From an uncultured Bacillota bacterium (lineage in GTDB: Bacteria > Bacillota > Clostridia > Oscillospirales > Oscillospiraceae): 19,612 bases of DNA. Position 1 is the stretch's first letter. Every line of letters starts with the position of its first letter. The notes under the pieces were generated by a model. The model was not told where the DNA came from. It saw nothing but the letters and a program-made list of their open reading frames with translations, and did not search any database. Shown piece after piece: positions 7,661 to 14,022 of this stretch. A program made the position numbers and the translations under genes. The stretch is from the NCBI GenBank assembly GCA_937890735.1, contig CALACZ010000067.1, positions 1-19,612 of the forward strand, written 5' to 3'.

Positions 7661-8327
7661 CCGACGGAAACCTGTTTCCGTCGGGGAATGTGGCGGCAGA
7701 TATGGTTAATCTTACGGCTTAGGTCGGGTTTGTTTTCCCCGGGGGTAACCTGCCGTCGCCGTGCAGGCGGTTTCCCTTTGATGCCCTCGCCGGTCTGTTT
7801 CCACGACCGGTACCCGATTGCCACTTAGTCCGTACCGCAATCCCATATCTGCCCTTTTCAGACAGCCTAGGTGCTTTCCACTACAGCACCGTCCGTTTTC
7901 TATCCTCTTTTGCAAGCAGACTTTCAAGAGAATATCGGCATGGACTCAAGGCCATGAGAACTGCCGCTTAGCTCCTCTTTCCCTGTCGGCTCACGCAAGG
8001 CAGGCTACGCTGCACACAGCGTTCACGGCGTAAAAGCCGGGTAGCACCGCAATGCAGGTTCCTATCCGGGATCGTACACAAGTCGCTTAAAACCGCAAAG
8101 GGAGTACGCTCGTGCACAATATCCGGTCTCCGCAGACCCAGGGTCGTGGATTCCCATGCCATTGGGAGCAGCCCTGCGGTCCGCAGGCGATAAACGCCTC
8201 CCCCCAGCATCCACCCCAAACTGGGCGTAAGAAGCAGACACCACGGGATTCATAGTTGTGCCCTTGTAAGGATTTTTAGGCCCTTCCTCAAAAACGGCGG
8301 CGCTGACTAGGATACTGCGCCATCCTG
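7661..8327 (-). ncRNA. ole: OLE RNA (ornate large extremophilic RNA)
   Basis: A structured RNA of about 640-670 nt in the gap between ispA and oapA-dxs, the characteristic genomic place of OLE RNA. The 5' segment GGATGGCGCAGTAT (8325-8312) can pair, with small bulges, with ATATCTGCCGCCACATTCC (7703-7685), closing the molecule. Many local hairpins are visible: GGTCT-GCGG-AGACC near 8135-8122, AGGCG-TTTAT-CGCCT near 8190-8176, GGTGCT..AGCACC near 7890-7870, and ACCGGTC..GACCGG near 7810-7790. A GGGGAAAACAAACCCGACC tract (around 7740) precedes the closing strand. A terminal hairpin CCGACGGAAAC/GTTTCCGTCGG ends at 7661. No convincing protein gene overlaps it. OLE RNA binds OapA at the membrane and supports stress tolerance in studied species; its molecular activity is unresolved. 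Ends are inferred. Confidence 0.92.
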
Positions 8328-8330
8328 CTC

Positions 8331-8359
8331 AGTATAGCACATAATTCATGTATATACAA
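8331..8359 (-). promoter_or_regulatory. OLE-proximal promoter with extended -10
   Basis: TTGTAT (8359-8354), a 17-nt spacer and TATACT (8336-8331), preceded by TG at 8339-8338, giving an extended -10 TGCTATACT. The predicted start is near 8327-8324, at the first paired bases of OLE RNA. A second overlapping candidate, TTGAGT (8379-8374) with TATATA (8356-8351), also has 17-nt spacing. The surrounding AT-rich block (8331-8380) stands out from the GC-rich background. Confidence 0.7.
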
Positions 8360-8376
8360 GATAATATTCACATACT

Positions 8377-8409
8377 CAAACGAAAACCACTTCGCTGGGT
8401 TTTCGTTTG
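8377..8409. other. Perfect 12-bp hairpin upstream of OLE promoter
   Basis: CAAACGAAAACC (8377-8388) and GGTTTTCGTTTG (8398-8409) form a perfect 12-bp stem around a 9-nt loop. It lies between the right repeat arm and the OLE promoter. On the minus strand it could end or process transcripts arriving from ispA, but no U-tract follows, so a standard intrinsic terminator is not supported. It may belong to the neighbouring repeat family. Confidence 0.75.
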
Positions 8410-8413
8410 AAAA

Positions 8414-8642
8414 GGCTTGCACTGCGCTGCGCGCATAATTTTTGCGCGGGCGCAAAAATTCTACTTCGACGCTTTGCTCTGCATAAGTTCGACTTAGCCA
8501 AGAGCGCTGCGCAGAGCTTGCGCTCTTGGAGTCTCACTTAACTCCGCTCCGTGAGCAGAATTTTTGCCGACGTACACGCCGCCGGCAAAAATGATTATAA
8601 TCGCTTTTGCGCCTGCGGGCGCAAAACTCTGCGAGGCTTTTT
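8414..8642. repeat. Right arm of inverted palindromic repeat flanking OLE
   Basis: Inverted counterpart of 7502-7656, longer because of additional palindromes. From the inside out: the edge GGCTTGCACTGCGCTGCGCGCATAA's modules (8414-8438), palindrome AATTTTTGCGC/GCGCAAAAATT (8438-8460), hairpin CCAAGAGCGC/GCGCTCTTGG (8498-8529), TTTTTGCCG..CGGCAAAAA (8560-8591), and TTTTGCGCC/GGCGCAAAA (8605-8626). Its outer edge is 22 nt from the ispA stop. It contains no gene that I can support. Confidence 0.85.
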
Positions 8643-8664
8643 CTTTATAATATGAAAATAGAGC

Positions 8665-9537
8665 TTAATATTCCCGAAGGGCAAGTCTCGCGGCGAGCTG
8701 GTCGAGGAACTGCGCGTCGTCAAAGATCGACAGCGCCGCGCAGGCGCGTTTGGTGTACTGCTCCACGAGCTGCGAGCACTTTCCCACGCCGTAGAGCGTG
8801 ACGAACGTATTCTTATGCTCGTCCATGCCGGTCTTTTTGCCCATTTTTTCCGCGTCGCCCAGCACGTCCAGCATATCGTCGCGGATCTGGAACGCCATGC
8901 CCAGCGCCTGCGCATAGTCGCGCGCGGCGTCCATCTGCGCCTGCGTACCGCCCGCCGCCGCAACGCCCATCTGGCACGCGGCGCGGATGAGTGCGCTGGT
9001 TTTCAGGTCATGGATGGTGTGCACCTCATCCTCGGTGAGCACCATGTCCTCGCCCGCGAGGTCCAGCACCTGCCCGCCGACCATGCCGAGTTCACCCGCC
9101 GCGCCGGACAGAATGCCCACCTCGCGCACGATCACGTCCGCGCCGGTCTTTGCCGTGCAGAGCGTTTCAAACGCCGCCGTGAGCAGCCCGTCGCCCGCGA
9201 GCACCGCGTTCGCCTCGCCGAACACCTTGTGGTTCGTCAGCCGCCCGCGTCGGTAGTCGTCGTTGTCCATGCACGGCAGATCGTCGTGGATAAGGCTGTA
9301 GGTGTGCACCATCTCGATTGCCGCCGCAAACGGCAGCGCCGCGTGCCAGTCGCCGCCGCACAGGCGGCAGAACTCCAGCAGCAGCACCGGGCGGATGCGC
9401 TTGCCGCCCGCAAGCAGGCTGTAGCGCATCGCGTCAAACAGGCGCTTCTGCGGCAGGTCCTGCGCCGTAAAATAGCCGTTCAGGGTCTCCTCTACCGCGC
9501 TGCGGTAGCTTTCCATCTGATTCTGATACTCATTCAT
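8665..9537 (-). CDS. ispA: Farnesyl/geranyl diphosphate synthase
   Basis: A 290-residue soluble trans-prenyltransferase that builds C10/C15 diphosphates from IPP and DMAPP. Conserved features are GGKRIRP (44-50), the first aspartate-rich motif DDLPCMD (85-91) and the second DDMLD (220-224). The aromatic/small residue pattern before the first motif (VHTYSLIHDD) fits the short-chain IspA group. I favour the ATG at 9537, which overlaps the xseB stop (ATGAATGA) and has GGAG about 10 nt upstream. An ATG three codons earlier at 9546 is also possible. Length is normal (about 290-300). It is the last protein gene before the OLE locus, following xseA-xseB as in many Firmicutes. Confidence 0.95.
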   Translation of the reverse strand: MNEYQNQMESYRSAVEETLNGYFTAQDLPQKRLFDAMRYSLLAGGKRIRPVLLLEFCRLCGGDWHAALPFAAAIEMVHTYSLIHDDLPCMDNDDYRRGRLTNHKVFGEANAVLAGDGLLTAAFETLCTAKTGADVIVREVGILSGAAGELGMVGGQVLDLAGEDMVLTEDEVHTIHDLKTSALIRAACQMGVAAAGGTQAQMDAARDYAQALGMAFQIRDDMLDVLGDAEKMGKKTGMDEHKNTFVTLYGVGKCSQLVEQYTKRACAALSIFDDAQFLDQLAARLALREY

Positions 9538-9763
9538 CTCGCACATACTCCGTTTCCGCCGGGGTCCCGTCCGGCGTTTTCATCAGCTTTACGACCTCAA
9601 GCTGCGCCCGGTCGAGCTGTTCATTGCACGACCGCACCAGCGCCGTGCCCTCCTGAAACAGCGCCAGCGCCTGCTCCAGCGGCACGTTCCCCTGTTCCAT
9701 CTGGCGGGTGATGGCGTCCAGCCGCGCAAGCGACTGCTCAAAGCTCAGTTTTTCTTCACTCAT
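9530..9763 (-). CDS. xseB: Exodeoxyribonuclease VII small subunit
   Basis: A 77-residue helical subunit of exonuclease VII, which degrades single-stranded DNA into oligonucleotides. The helical core LSFEQSLARLDAITRQMEQG followed by VPLEQALALFQEGTALVRSC is the family signature; the length is normal (60-80). The ATG at 9763 follows a GGAGGAG site lying within the end of xseA. The start overlaps the xseA stop by 8 nt and its own end overlaps ispA by 8 nt, so the three genes are translationally coupled. Confidence 0.96.
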   Translation of the reverse strand: MSEEKLSFEQSLARLDAITRQMEQGNVPLEQALALFQEGTALVRSCNEQLDRAQLEVVKLMKTPDGTPAETEYVRDE

Positions 9764-10970
9764 CGGTCTCCTCCTCCGTATGCGTTACCTGCGCCGTCAC
9801 GCGTCCGCGGGAAAGCTGCAATTCAATATTCTCTCCCGGCTGCACCTGCCGCGCGTCGCGCAGGATGCCGCCGTCCTCCGTGCGCGCTACGCTGTAGCCG
9901 CGTGCGAGGACCTTCAGCGGGCTCATCGCGTCGAGCCGCGCGGCAAGCTGCACGAACTGCCGCTGCCGGTCGGCGACGCATTTTTGCGCCAGCGACGCAA
10001 GGCGCTGCTGCGCGTGGTCGAGCGCGAGGCGCTTGTCTTCAAAATAATTCTCCGGGCTTTGCAGCACGCGCTTTTTGGAAAGCGCCGTGAGCTGCTGACG
10101 CTGGAGCTGGAGCTGACGCGTCATCATCTGCCCCAGGTGTGTGCGCTGGCTCAGCAGCCGCGCGCGCAGCTCCATCTGATCCGGCACGGCGAGCTCCGCC
10201 GCATTCGACGGCGTTGCCGCGCGCACATCGGCGACAAAATCGCTGATGGTCACGTCCGGCTCATGCCCGACGGCGGAGATGACCGGCAGCTCGGAATCGT
10301 AGATCGCCCGCGCCACGCGCTCATCGTTGAACGCCCACAGATCCTCGATCGACCCGCCCCCGCGCCCGGTGATGATGAGGTCAGCAACGCGATAGCGGTT
10401 TGCGTAGCGGATCGCCCCGGCGATCTCGGCGGGCGCTTCCGCGCCCTGTACGCGCACCGGCAGGAGCTTGACTTTCACCAGCGGATAGCGCCGGTTGAGG
10501 ATCCGCAGCATATCCATCACCGCCGCGCCCGCGCCAGAGGTGACGATGGCGATGGTCCTGGGATACGGCGGCAGCTTTTTCTTGTGCGCGGGGTCAAACA
10601 GCCCCTCCGCCTGCAATTTCTGCTTGAGCTGCTCAAACGCGACGTACAGGTCGCCCACGCCGTCGGGCGTGAGGCTGTCACAGTAGAGCTGATACGCCCC
10701 GTCACGCGGGAACACGCTCACGCGCCCGGCGGCAATGACCTTCATGCCGTTCTCCGGGCGAAAGCGCAGCCGCAGCGCCGAATTTTTGAACATCACGCAG
10801 CGCAGCGCGCCGCCCTCGTCCTTGAGGGTGAAATAATGATGTCCCGAGGGGTAAATTTTATAGTTGCTGATCTCGCCGCGCACGGCAAGCGAGGTCAGAT
10901 GCTCGTCCCGGTCAAACAGGAACTTGAGGTAGCCGTTGAGCTCGGAGACGGAAAGAATAGTCTGCTCCAT
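9756..10970 (-). CDS. xseA: Exodeoxyribonuclease VII large subunit
   Basis: A 404-residue catalytic subunit of exonuclease VII. The N-terminal OB-fold (about 1-100) reads ILSVSELNGYLKFLFDRDE and GEISNYKIYPSGHHYFTLKD. The catalytic core contains IAIVTSGAGAAVMDML, the ITGRGGGSIEDLWAFNDE motif and PVISAVGHEPDVTISDFVAD. A coiled-coil segment with many Gln, Arg and Leu residues (about 265-345) precedes a C-terminal strand region ending near GENIELQLSRGRVTAQV. Length is close to the Firmicute norm (about 400-450). The ATG at 10970 overlaps the upstream stop by one base (TGATG), so reinitiation is likely. Confidence 0.97.
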   Translation of the reverse strand: MEQTILSVSELNGYLKFLFDRDEHLTSLAVRGEISNYKIYPSGHHYFTLKDEGGALRCVMFKNSALRLRFRPENGMKVIAAGRVSVFPRDGAYQLYCDSLTPDGVGDLYVAFEQLKQKLQAEGLFDPAHKKKLPPYPRTIAIVTSGAGAAVMDMLRILNRRYPLVKVKLLPVRVQGAEAPAEIAGAIRYANRYRVADLIITGRGGGSIEDLWAFNDERVARAIYDSELPVISAVGHEPDVTISDFVADVRAATPSNAAELAVPDQMELRARLLSQRTHLGQMMTRQLQLQRQQLTALSKKRVLQSPENYFEDKRLALDHAQQRLASLAQKCVADRQRQFVQLAARLDAMSPLKVLARGYSVARTEDGGILRDARQVQPGENIELQLSRGRVTAQVTHTEEETDE

Positions 10971-11896
10971 CAGCGCGCCTCCTGCAAATACGTCAGCACC
11001 GCCACGCCCAGGGCGTTATCGGTCGAATACTGCGGCTGGGCGAACACGGGCGCAAACTGCGCGCAGCGCGCGCGGAGCATCGCATTGGACGCAACGCCGC
11101 CCGAAAATACGACCTCCAGCCCCGGATACGCCTTCTGCGCCGCCGCCGTGACCGCGCAGACCGCGTGACACACGGACGCGACGGCATAGCGCGCCGTGGA
11201 AGCGTCATCGTGCCCCTGCGCACGGAACTGCGCGATCTTATTTTCCAGCCCCGAGAGCGAGAATTGCAGCCCGTCCAGCTTCACGCGGAAGAGATCGCGG
11301 CAGTCGCTGCCGCCGGAGAGCGCGTCCAGCGCCTTGCCCGACGGGAACGGCAGCCCCAGGAGCTTCCCTGTGCGGTCCATGACCTGCCCGGCGGAAATAT
11401 CGCTTGTGCCGCCGATGCGCTCGGCGTGTACGTTTTTTCCTTCCGGCGTGACAAGCAGCAGCTCCGTCGTGCCGCCCGATAGATGCCACGCCAGGTGCGG
11501 CGTGTGCATCAGGTCCAGCCGCCCCGCCGACCACAGCGCCGCGGCGATGTGCCCCTGCTGGTGCGAAACGGCATAAAACGGCACGTCCAGCACGCTGGCG
11601 ATGCAGCGCCCGAGCGTCTGCCCGGCAAGGAAGCACGGCATATACGAGCCCTCCACCGCGCGCGGGCGCGTGCTCGCGCCGACGGCGCAGATCGGTTCGG
11701 TATGCCCTACAGCGTCAAACAGCGCCGCCATCTGCTCCGGCAGCTGCTTGGTGTGTGCAAAAAGCGCGTCGCTCTGGCGCAGACCGAGCTGACCCGGCGC
11801 AACGCCCAGCAGACGCGAGCAGTTTTGCCCCTGCGCGCCGTCAAAAACGGCGGCAGAGGTGGTATAGTTACTGGTATCCAGCCCGAGCGTTCTCAT
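10970..11896 (-). CDS. TsaD/Kae1-like ASKHA-fold paralog (peptidase M22 family label)
   Basis: A 308-residue protein homologous to TsaD, the catalytic subunit for t6A tRNA modification, but shorter than the usual 335-345. The N-terminus MRTLGLDTSNYTTSAAVFDG is an ASKHA phosphate loop. The metal motif HxxxH is intact at H112 and H116 (AVSHQQGHIAAAL). HLSGGTTELLLV, a TsaD-like GQVMDRTGKLLGLPFPSG and FSGGVASNAMLR follow, and a C-terminal STDNALGVAVL keeps the Asp expected as a third metal ligand. Clostridial genomes commonly carry such a paralog here, by recollection. Overlaps are ATGA with nusB and 1 nt with xseA. The canonical tsaD is presumably elsewhere. Whether it makes t6A or serves another role is unknown. 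Older 'glycoprotease' names are misleading. Confidence 0.85.
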   Translation of the reverse strand: MRTLGLDTSNYTTSAAVFDGAQGQNCSRLLGVAPGQLGLRQSDALFAHTKQLPEQMAALFDAVGHTEPICAVGASTRPRAVEGSYMPCFLAGQTLGRCIASVLDVPFYAVSHQQGHIAAALWSAGRLDLMHTPHLAWHLSGGTTELLLVTPEGKNVHAERIGGTSDISAGQVMDRTGKLLGLPFPSGKALDALSGGSDCRDLFRVKLDGLQFSLSGLENKIAQFRAQGHDDASTARYAVASVCHAVCAVTAAAQKAYPGLEVVFSGGVASNAMLRARCAQFAPVFAQPQYSTDNALGVAVLTYLQEAR

Positions 11897-12342
11897 GCCG
11901 GGGCGACCTCGCGCGCGAAAGCGCCGAGAATGCCGTTGACAAAGCTGACGACATCCTCGTCCTCATATTTGCGCGTCAGCTCGACCGCCTCACTGATCGC
12001 AGCGGATGTGGGCACGTCGTGGACATACAGGCACTCATACATCGCCAGCAGCATGATCGCCCGCGCCGTGCGGGAGATGCGCTTGAAGTCCCAGCCGATG
12101 GCGTATTTGCGGATGTAGCCCTCCAGCTCCTCGCGCTTTTCCTCGATGCCGCAGAGCGTCGATTCGATATACGCCGCCTGCTTAGCATCGGGCTTTTCCT
12201 GATACACGTCCGCCTCATCCCGAAGCGTGCCGAAATAGTCCGGCTCCATGTGCGCGCGCGCAACGTCGTGCGCGCTGTCCTCGCGGAACTGCATCTCATA
12301 CACGAGCTGCGCCACGATCTCACGGGCATTGGTTCTGGTCAT
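11893..12342 (-). CDS. nusB: Transcription antitermination factor NusB
   Basis: A 149-residue all-helical RNA-binding protein that, with NusE (S10), promotes antitermination on rRNA operons. The start MTRTNAREIVAQLVYEMQFR is the typical NusB N-terminus with a conserved basic first helix. The C-terminal half contains RISRTARAIMLLAMYECLYV and AAISEAVELTRKYEDEDVVSFVNGIL, the diagnostic NusB core. Length is normal. The ATG at 12342 has a GAGGAGAGAG site. The stop overlaps the next start as ATGA. The order Asp23-family gene then nusB is common in Firmicutes. Confidence 0.97.
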   Translation of the reverse strand: MTRTNAREIVAQLVYEMQFREDSAHDVARAHMEPDYFGTLRDEADVYQEKPDAKQAAYIESTLCGIEEKREELEGYIRKYAIGWDFKRISRTARAIMLLAMYECLYVHDVPTSAAISEAVELTRKYEDEDVVSFVNGILGAFAREVAPA

Positions 12343-12366
12343 ATCTCTCTCCTCAATAATGGGTCG

Positions 12367-12389
12367 TGCCCCCTGCGCGGCAGGAGGCA
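12367..12389. other. Intercistronic hairpin between asp23-like gene and nusB
   Basis: On the minus strand TGCCTCCTGC pairs with GCAGGGGGCA around a CGC loop, a 10-bp stem with one G-U pair. It starts 10 nt after the upstream stop and ends 24 nt before the nusB start. No U-tract follows, so it is more likely an mRNA processing or stability element than a terminator. Confidence 0.6.
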
Positions 12390-12398
12390 GCCCGATTC

Positions 12399-12785
12399 TT
12401 ATTTCTTTGCTTCGCGCGGCAGCGCAACGCCGCAGATGTTCACATTCACCTGCTGCACCGTCAGCCCCGTTACGGATTCCACACTGCTTTTCACAACGTC
12501 CTGAAGCGTTTTGCCCAGTTCAAACACCGGCGCGCCGAATTTTGCCACCACGTCGCACTCGATGCACAGCGCCCCGTCCTTCGCGCCCGTCAGGCGGATG
12601 CCCTTGGCGGGATTTTTCTTGCCGAGCATCATCTCCGCGATGTCGGTGGTGATGTTCGCGCTCAGACCGCACACGCCCTCCGTCTCCAAAATCGCCGCGG
12701 CGGCGATGGACGCGACCACGTCCTCCGAGATCTGGACCGTGCCGTTTTCGGCGTTCTGCGTATAATATTCACGGTTTTCTGCCAT
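12399..12785 (-). CDS. Asp23/Gls24 family envelope stress protein (YqhY-like)
   Basis: A 128-residue Asp23/Gls24 family protein. The start ATG at 12785 is preceded by AATGGAGGAATCATC; the earlier in-frame start at 12827 has no ribosome site and would sit in the promoter-proximal leader. The family core is visible: VQISEDVVASIAAAAILETEGVCGLSAN, then the central strand segment LCIECDVVAKFGAPVFELGKTLQ, and the ending VESVTGLTVQQVNVNICGV. It lacks membrane segments. Members located before nusB correspond to B. subtilis YqhY, which is linked to acetyl-CoA carboxylase homeostasis in that organism; accB and accC are not in this window. First gene of the transcription unit starting at 12839-12866. 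Confidence 0.92.
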   Translation of the reverse strand: MAENREYYTQNAENGTVQISEDVVASIAAAAILETEGVCGLSANITTDIAEMMLGKKNPAKGIRLTGAKDGALCIECDVVAKFGAPVFELGKTLQDVVKSSVESVTGLTVQQVNVNICGVALPREAKK

Positions 12786-12838
12786 GATGATTCCTCCATT
12801 CCGGGTAACTTGGCGTAAAGTACGCACACTATGCTCTT

Positions 12839-12866
12839 ATTGTAGCATAAACCGCGAAATTTTCAA
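12839..12866 (-). promoter_or_regulatory. Sigma-A promoter for the asp23-nusB-...-ispA unit
   Basis: TTGAAA (12866-12861), a 16-nt spacer and TACAAT (12844-12839), preceded by TGC to give an extended -10. It lies between spoIIIAH and the Asp23-family gene and faces the latter. Predicted transcription start is near 12832. It separates vegetative expression of the downstream housekeeping genes from the sporulation operon upstream. Confidence 0.8.
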
Positions 12867-12907
12867 GGCTGCAATGCACGATTCGGCAAAAACATTCGCA
12901 AATGCGT

Positions 12908-13471
12908 TTATGCTTTGACCTCAACGATGCGAACTTGAGACAGATCATACGTTGTCTGCGCCGTCACAACGTCGGAGATGAGCGCCACGTCTGCCTCCGT
13001 CAGCCCCTCCGGCGGCGCGCTGACCGCCACACTCACGGTGTCGTCCGAGATGTACGTCACGCAGTCGTCATAGCCCTTGGCGATGACCAGGCTCTCGATC
13101 TGCGCCTCGCACAGGGCGGTGGAGACGAGCGTGTTGAGCGTCTCGGCGGCATTCGTGCCGAGCTCGCTGCCCTCGTCATAGGCGATGGTCTGCTCCAGCA
13201 GCTCCACGGCGCTGTCGCGCGACTGCTGGCGGCTCAGGCGCACCTGCGCAAAATATTCCGCCGACGAAGTGCTTCCCTCTCCGTCTGCCAGAAGCTGCTG
13301 CGGGTCGCTCTCGCCCATGACCGTCTCCGCCGCACCGGGCACTTGCTCCGCGCTGAGCGTTTCGGTCAGCTCCGGCGTCTTGCTGCGGTTATACGACCAG
13401 TTCAGATAGATCCCCGCGCAGATGAACAGCAGGACCGCCGCGATCACGGCGTTGCGTTTCCAGATTTTCAT
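12908..13471 (-). CDS. spoIIIAH: Stage III sporulation protein AH (SpoIIIAH)
   Basis: A 187-residue mother-cell membrane protein that interacts with forespore SpoIIQ across the intermembrane space to build the channel. It has a short basic start, MKIWKRNAVIAAVLLFICAG, with one membrane helix (about 8-25), then a linker rich in S, E and Q. A ring-building EscJ/FliF-like domain follows (about 90-187), in which ELLEQTIAYDEGSELGTNAAETLN and SLVIAKGYDDCVTYISDDTVSV carry the family pattern. Length is near the clostridial norm. The ATG at 13471 follows AGGAGATATT. It is the last gene of the spoIIIA operon, 11 nt after spoIIIAG. Confidence 0.95.
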   Translation of the reverse strand: MKIWKRNAVIAAVLLFICAGIYLNWSYNRSKTPELTETLSAEQVPGAAETVMGESDPQQLLADGEGSTSSAEYFAQVRLSRQQSRDSAVELLEQTIAYDEGSELGTNAAETLNTLVSTALCEAQIESLVIAKGYDDCVTYISDDTVSVAVSAPPEGLTEADVALISDVVTAQTTYDLSQVRIVEVKA

Positions 13472-13482
13472 AATATCTCCTC

Positions 13483-14022
13483 CTATTTGCTTTTCATTTT
13501 GATAACACTGATCTTATCGCTCCCCAGCCCCGTGAGGCTGGAAACCGCCTCCACGATGGCAAGGCGCACCGCCGCGCTTTCCGCGCCCTCGCACACCACC
13601 ACCGCACCCTGATACACCGGGTAGAGCGTTTTCCGCACGACGGGCGTGCGCTCCGAGCCGTTCTGCTGCAAAACAGCCGTCGTTTTGGACTGCGTATCTT
13701 CGCCGCTGCGGCTCGATTCGCGGTCGGTCTGATACACCTGCTCCGCGCCCGCGCTGTAGCTCAAAAGCACATCCACCTCGCCCGCGCCGTCCACCTGCCG
13801 CAAAAGCGCGCGCAGCGCCTGACAGGTCTCGTCAAGCTGTGAAAGCTCCGCCTGCCGTGTGTCGGGGGCACTCGCAGCGGTCTGCTTATTGCCGCCCGAC
13901 GGAATGAGCGCCAGCGCGATGCCGAGCAGCAGCACCAGCAGCGCATATTTGTATTTTCCGAGCTGCGCCGCGATCTTTTGCAGCCGCGCCGGCGCGCGGA
14001 TCTTTTCTAAGGGCTGCTCCAT
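13483..14022 (-). CDS. spoIIIAG: Stage III sporulation protein AG (SpoIIIAG)
   Basis: A 179-residue membrane-anchored protein that forms a large ring in the SpoIIIA-SpoIIQ channel. The N-terminus is basic and amphipathic (ARLQKIAAQLGKYKYALL), followed by one membrane helix LLVLLLGIALALIPSGG (about 28-45). A charged linker and a ring-building domain follow, with LRQVDGAGEVDVLLSYSAGAEQVY, PVYQGAVVVCEGAESAAVRLAIVEAVSSLTGLGSDKISVIKM characteristic of SpoIIIAG. The ATG at 14022 has AAGGAGGAG upstream and overlaps spoIIIAF by 16 nt. Length (usual about 200-230) is slightly short, mostly in the linker. Confidence 0.95.
   Translation of the reverse strand: MEQPLEKIRAPARLQKIAAQLGKYKYALLVLLLGIALALIPSGGNKQTAASAPDTRQAELSQLDETCQALRALLRQVDGAGEVDVLLSYSAGAEQVYQTDRESSRSGEDTQSKTTAVLQQNGSERTPVVRKTLYPVYQGAVVVCEGAESAAVRLAIVEAVSSLTGLGSDKISVIKMKSK

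Noticed and set aside
7633..8253. Short open frames inside the OLE region on either strand
   Set aside because: They lack ribosome sites, overlap many RNA hairpins, and have no recognisable protein family. The RNA explanation with synteny is stronger.
8377..8409. Intrinsic terminator for ispA
   Set aside because: The 12-bp stem is perfect, but the minus strand continues AGTATGTG with no U-tract; listed only as a hairpin.
9708..11168. 486-codon open frame on the plus strand across xseA and the TsaD-like gene
   Set aside because: Spans two well-supported genes on the other strand and shows no recognisable domain; a compositional artefact.
12888..12910. Terminator after spoIIIAH
   Set aside because: A TTTTT tract is present on the minus strand, but the preceding stem is only 4-6 bp with a poor loop, so it is too weak to call.
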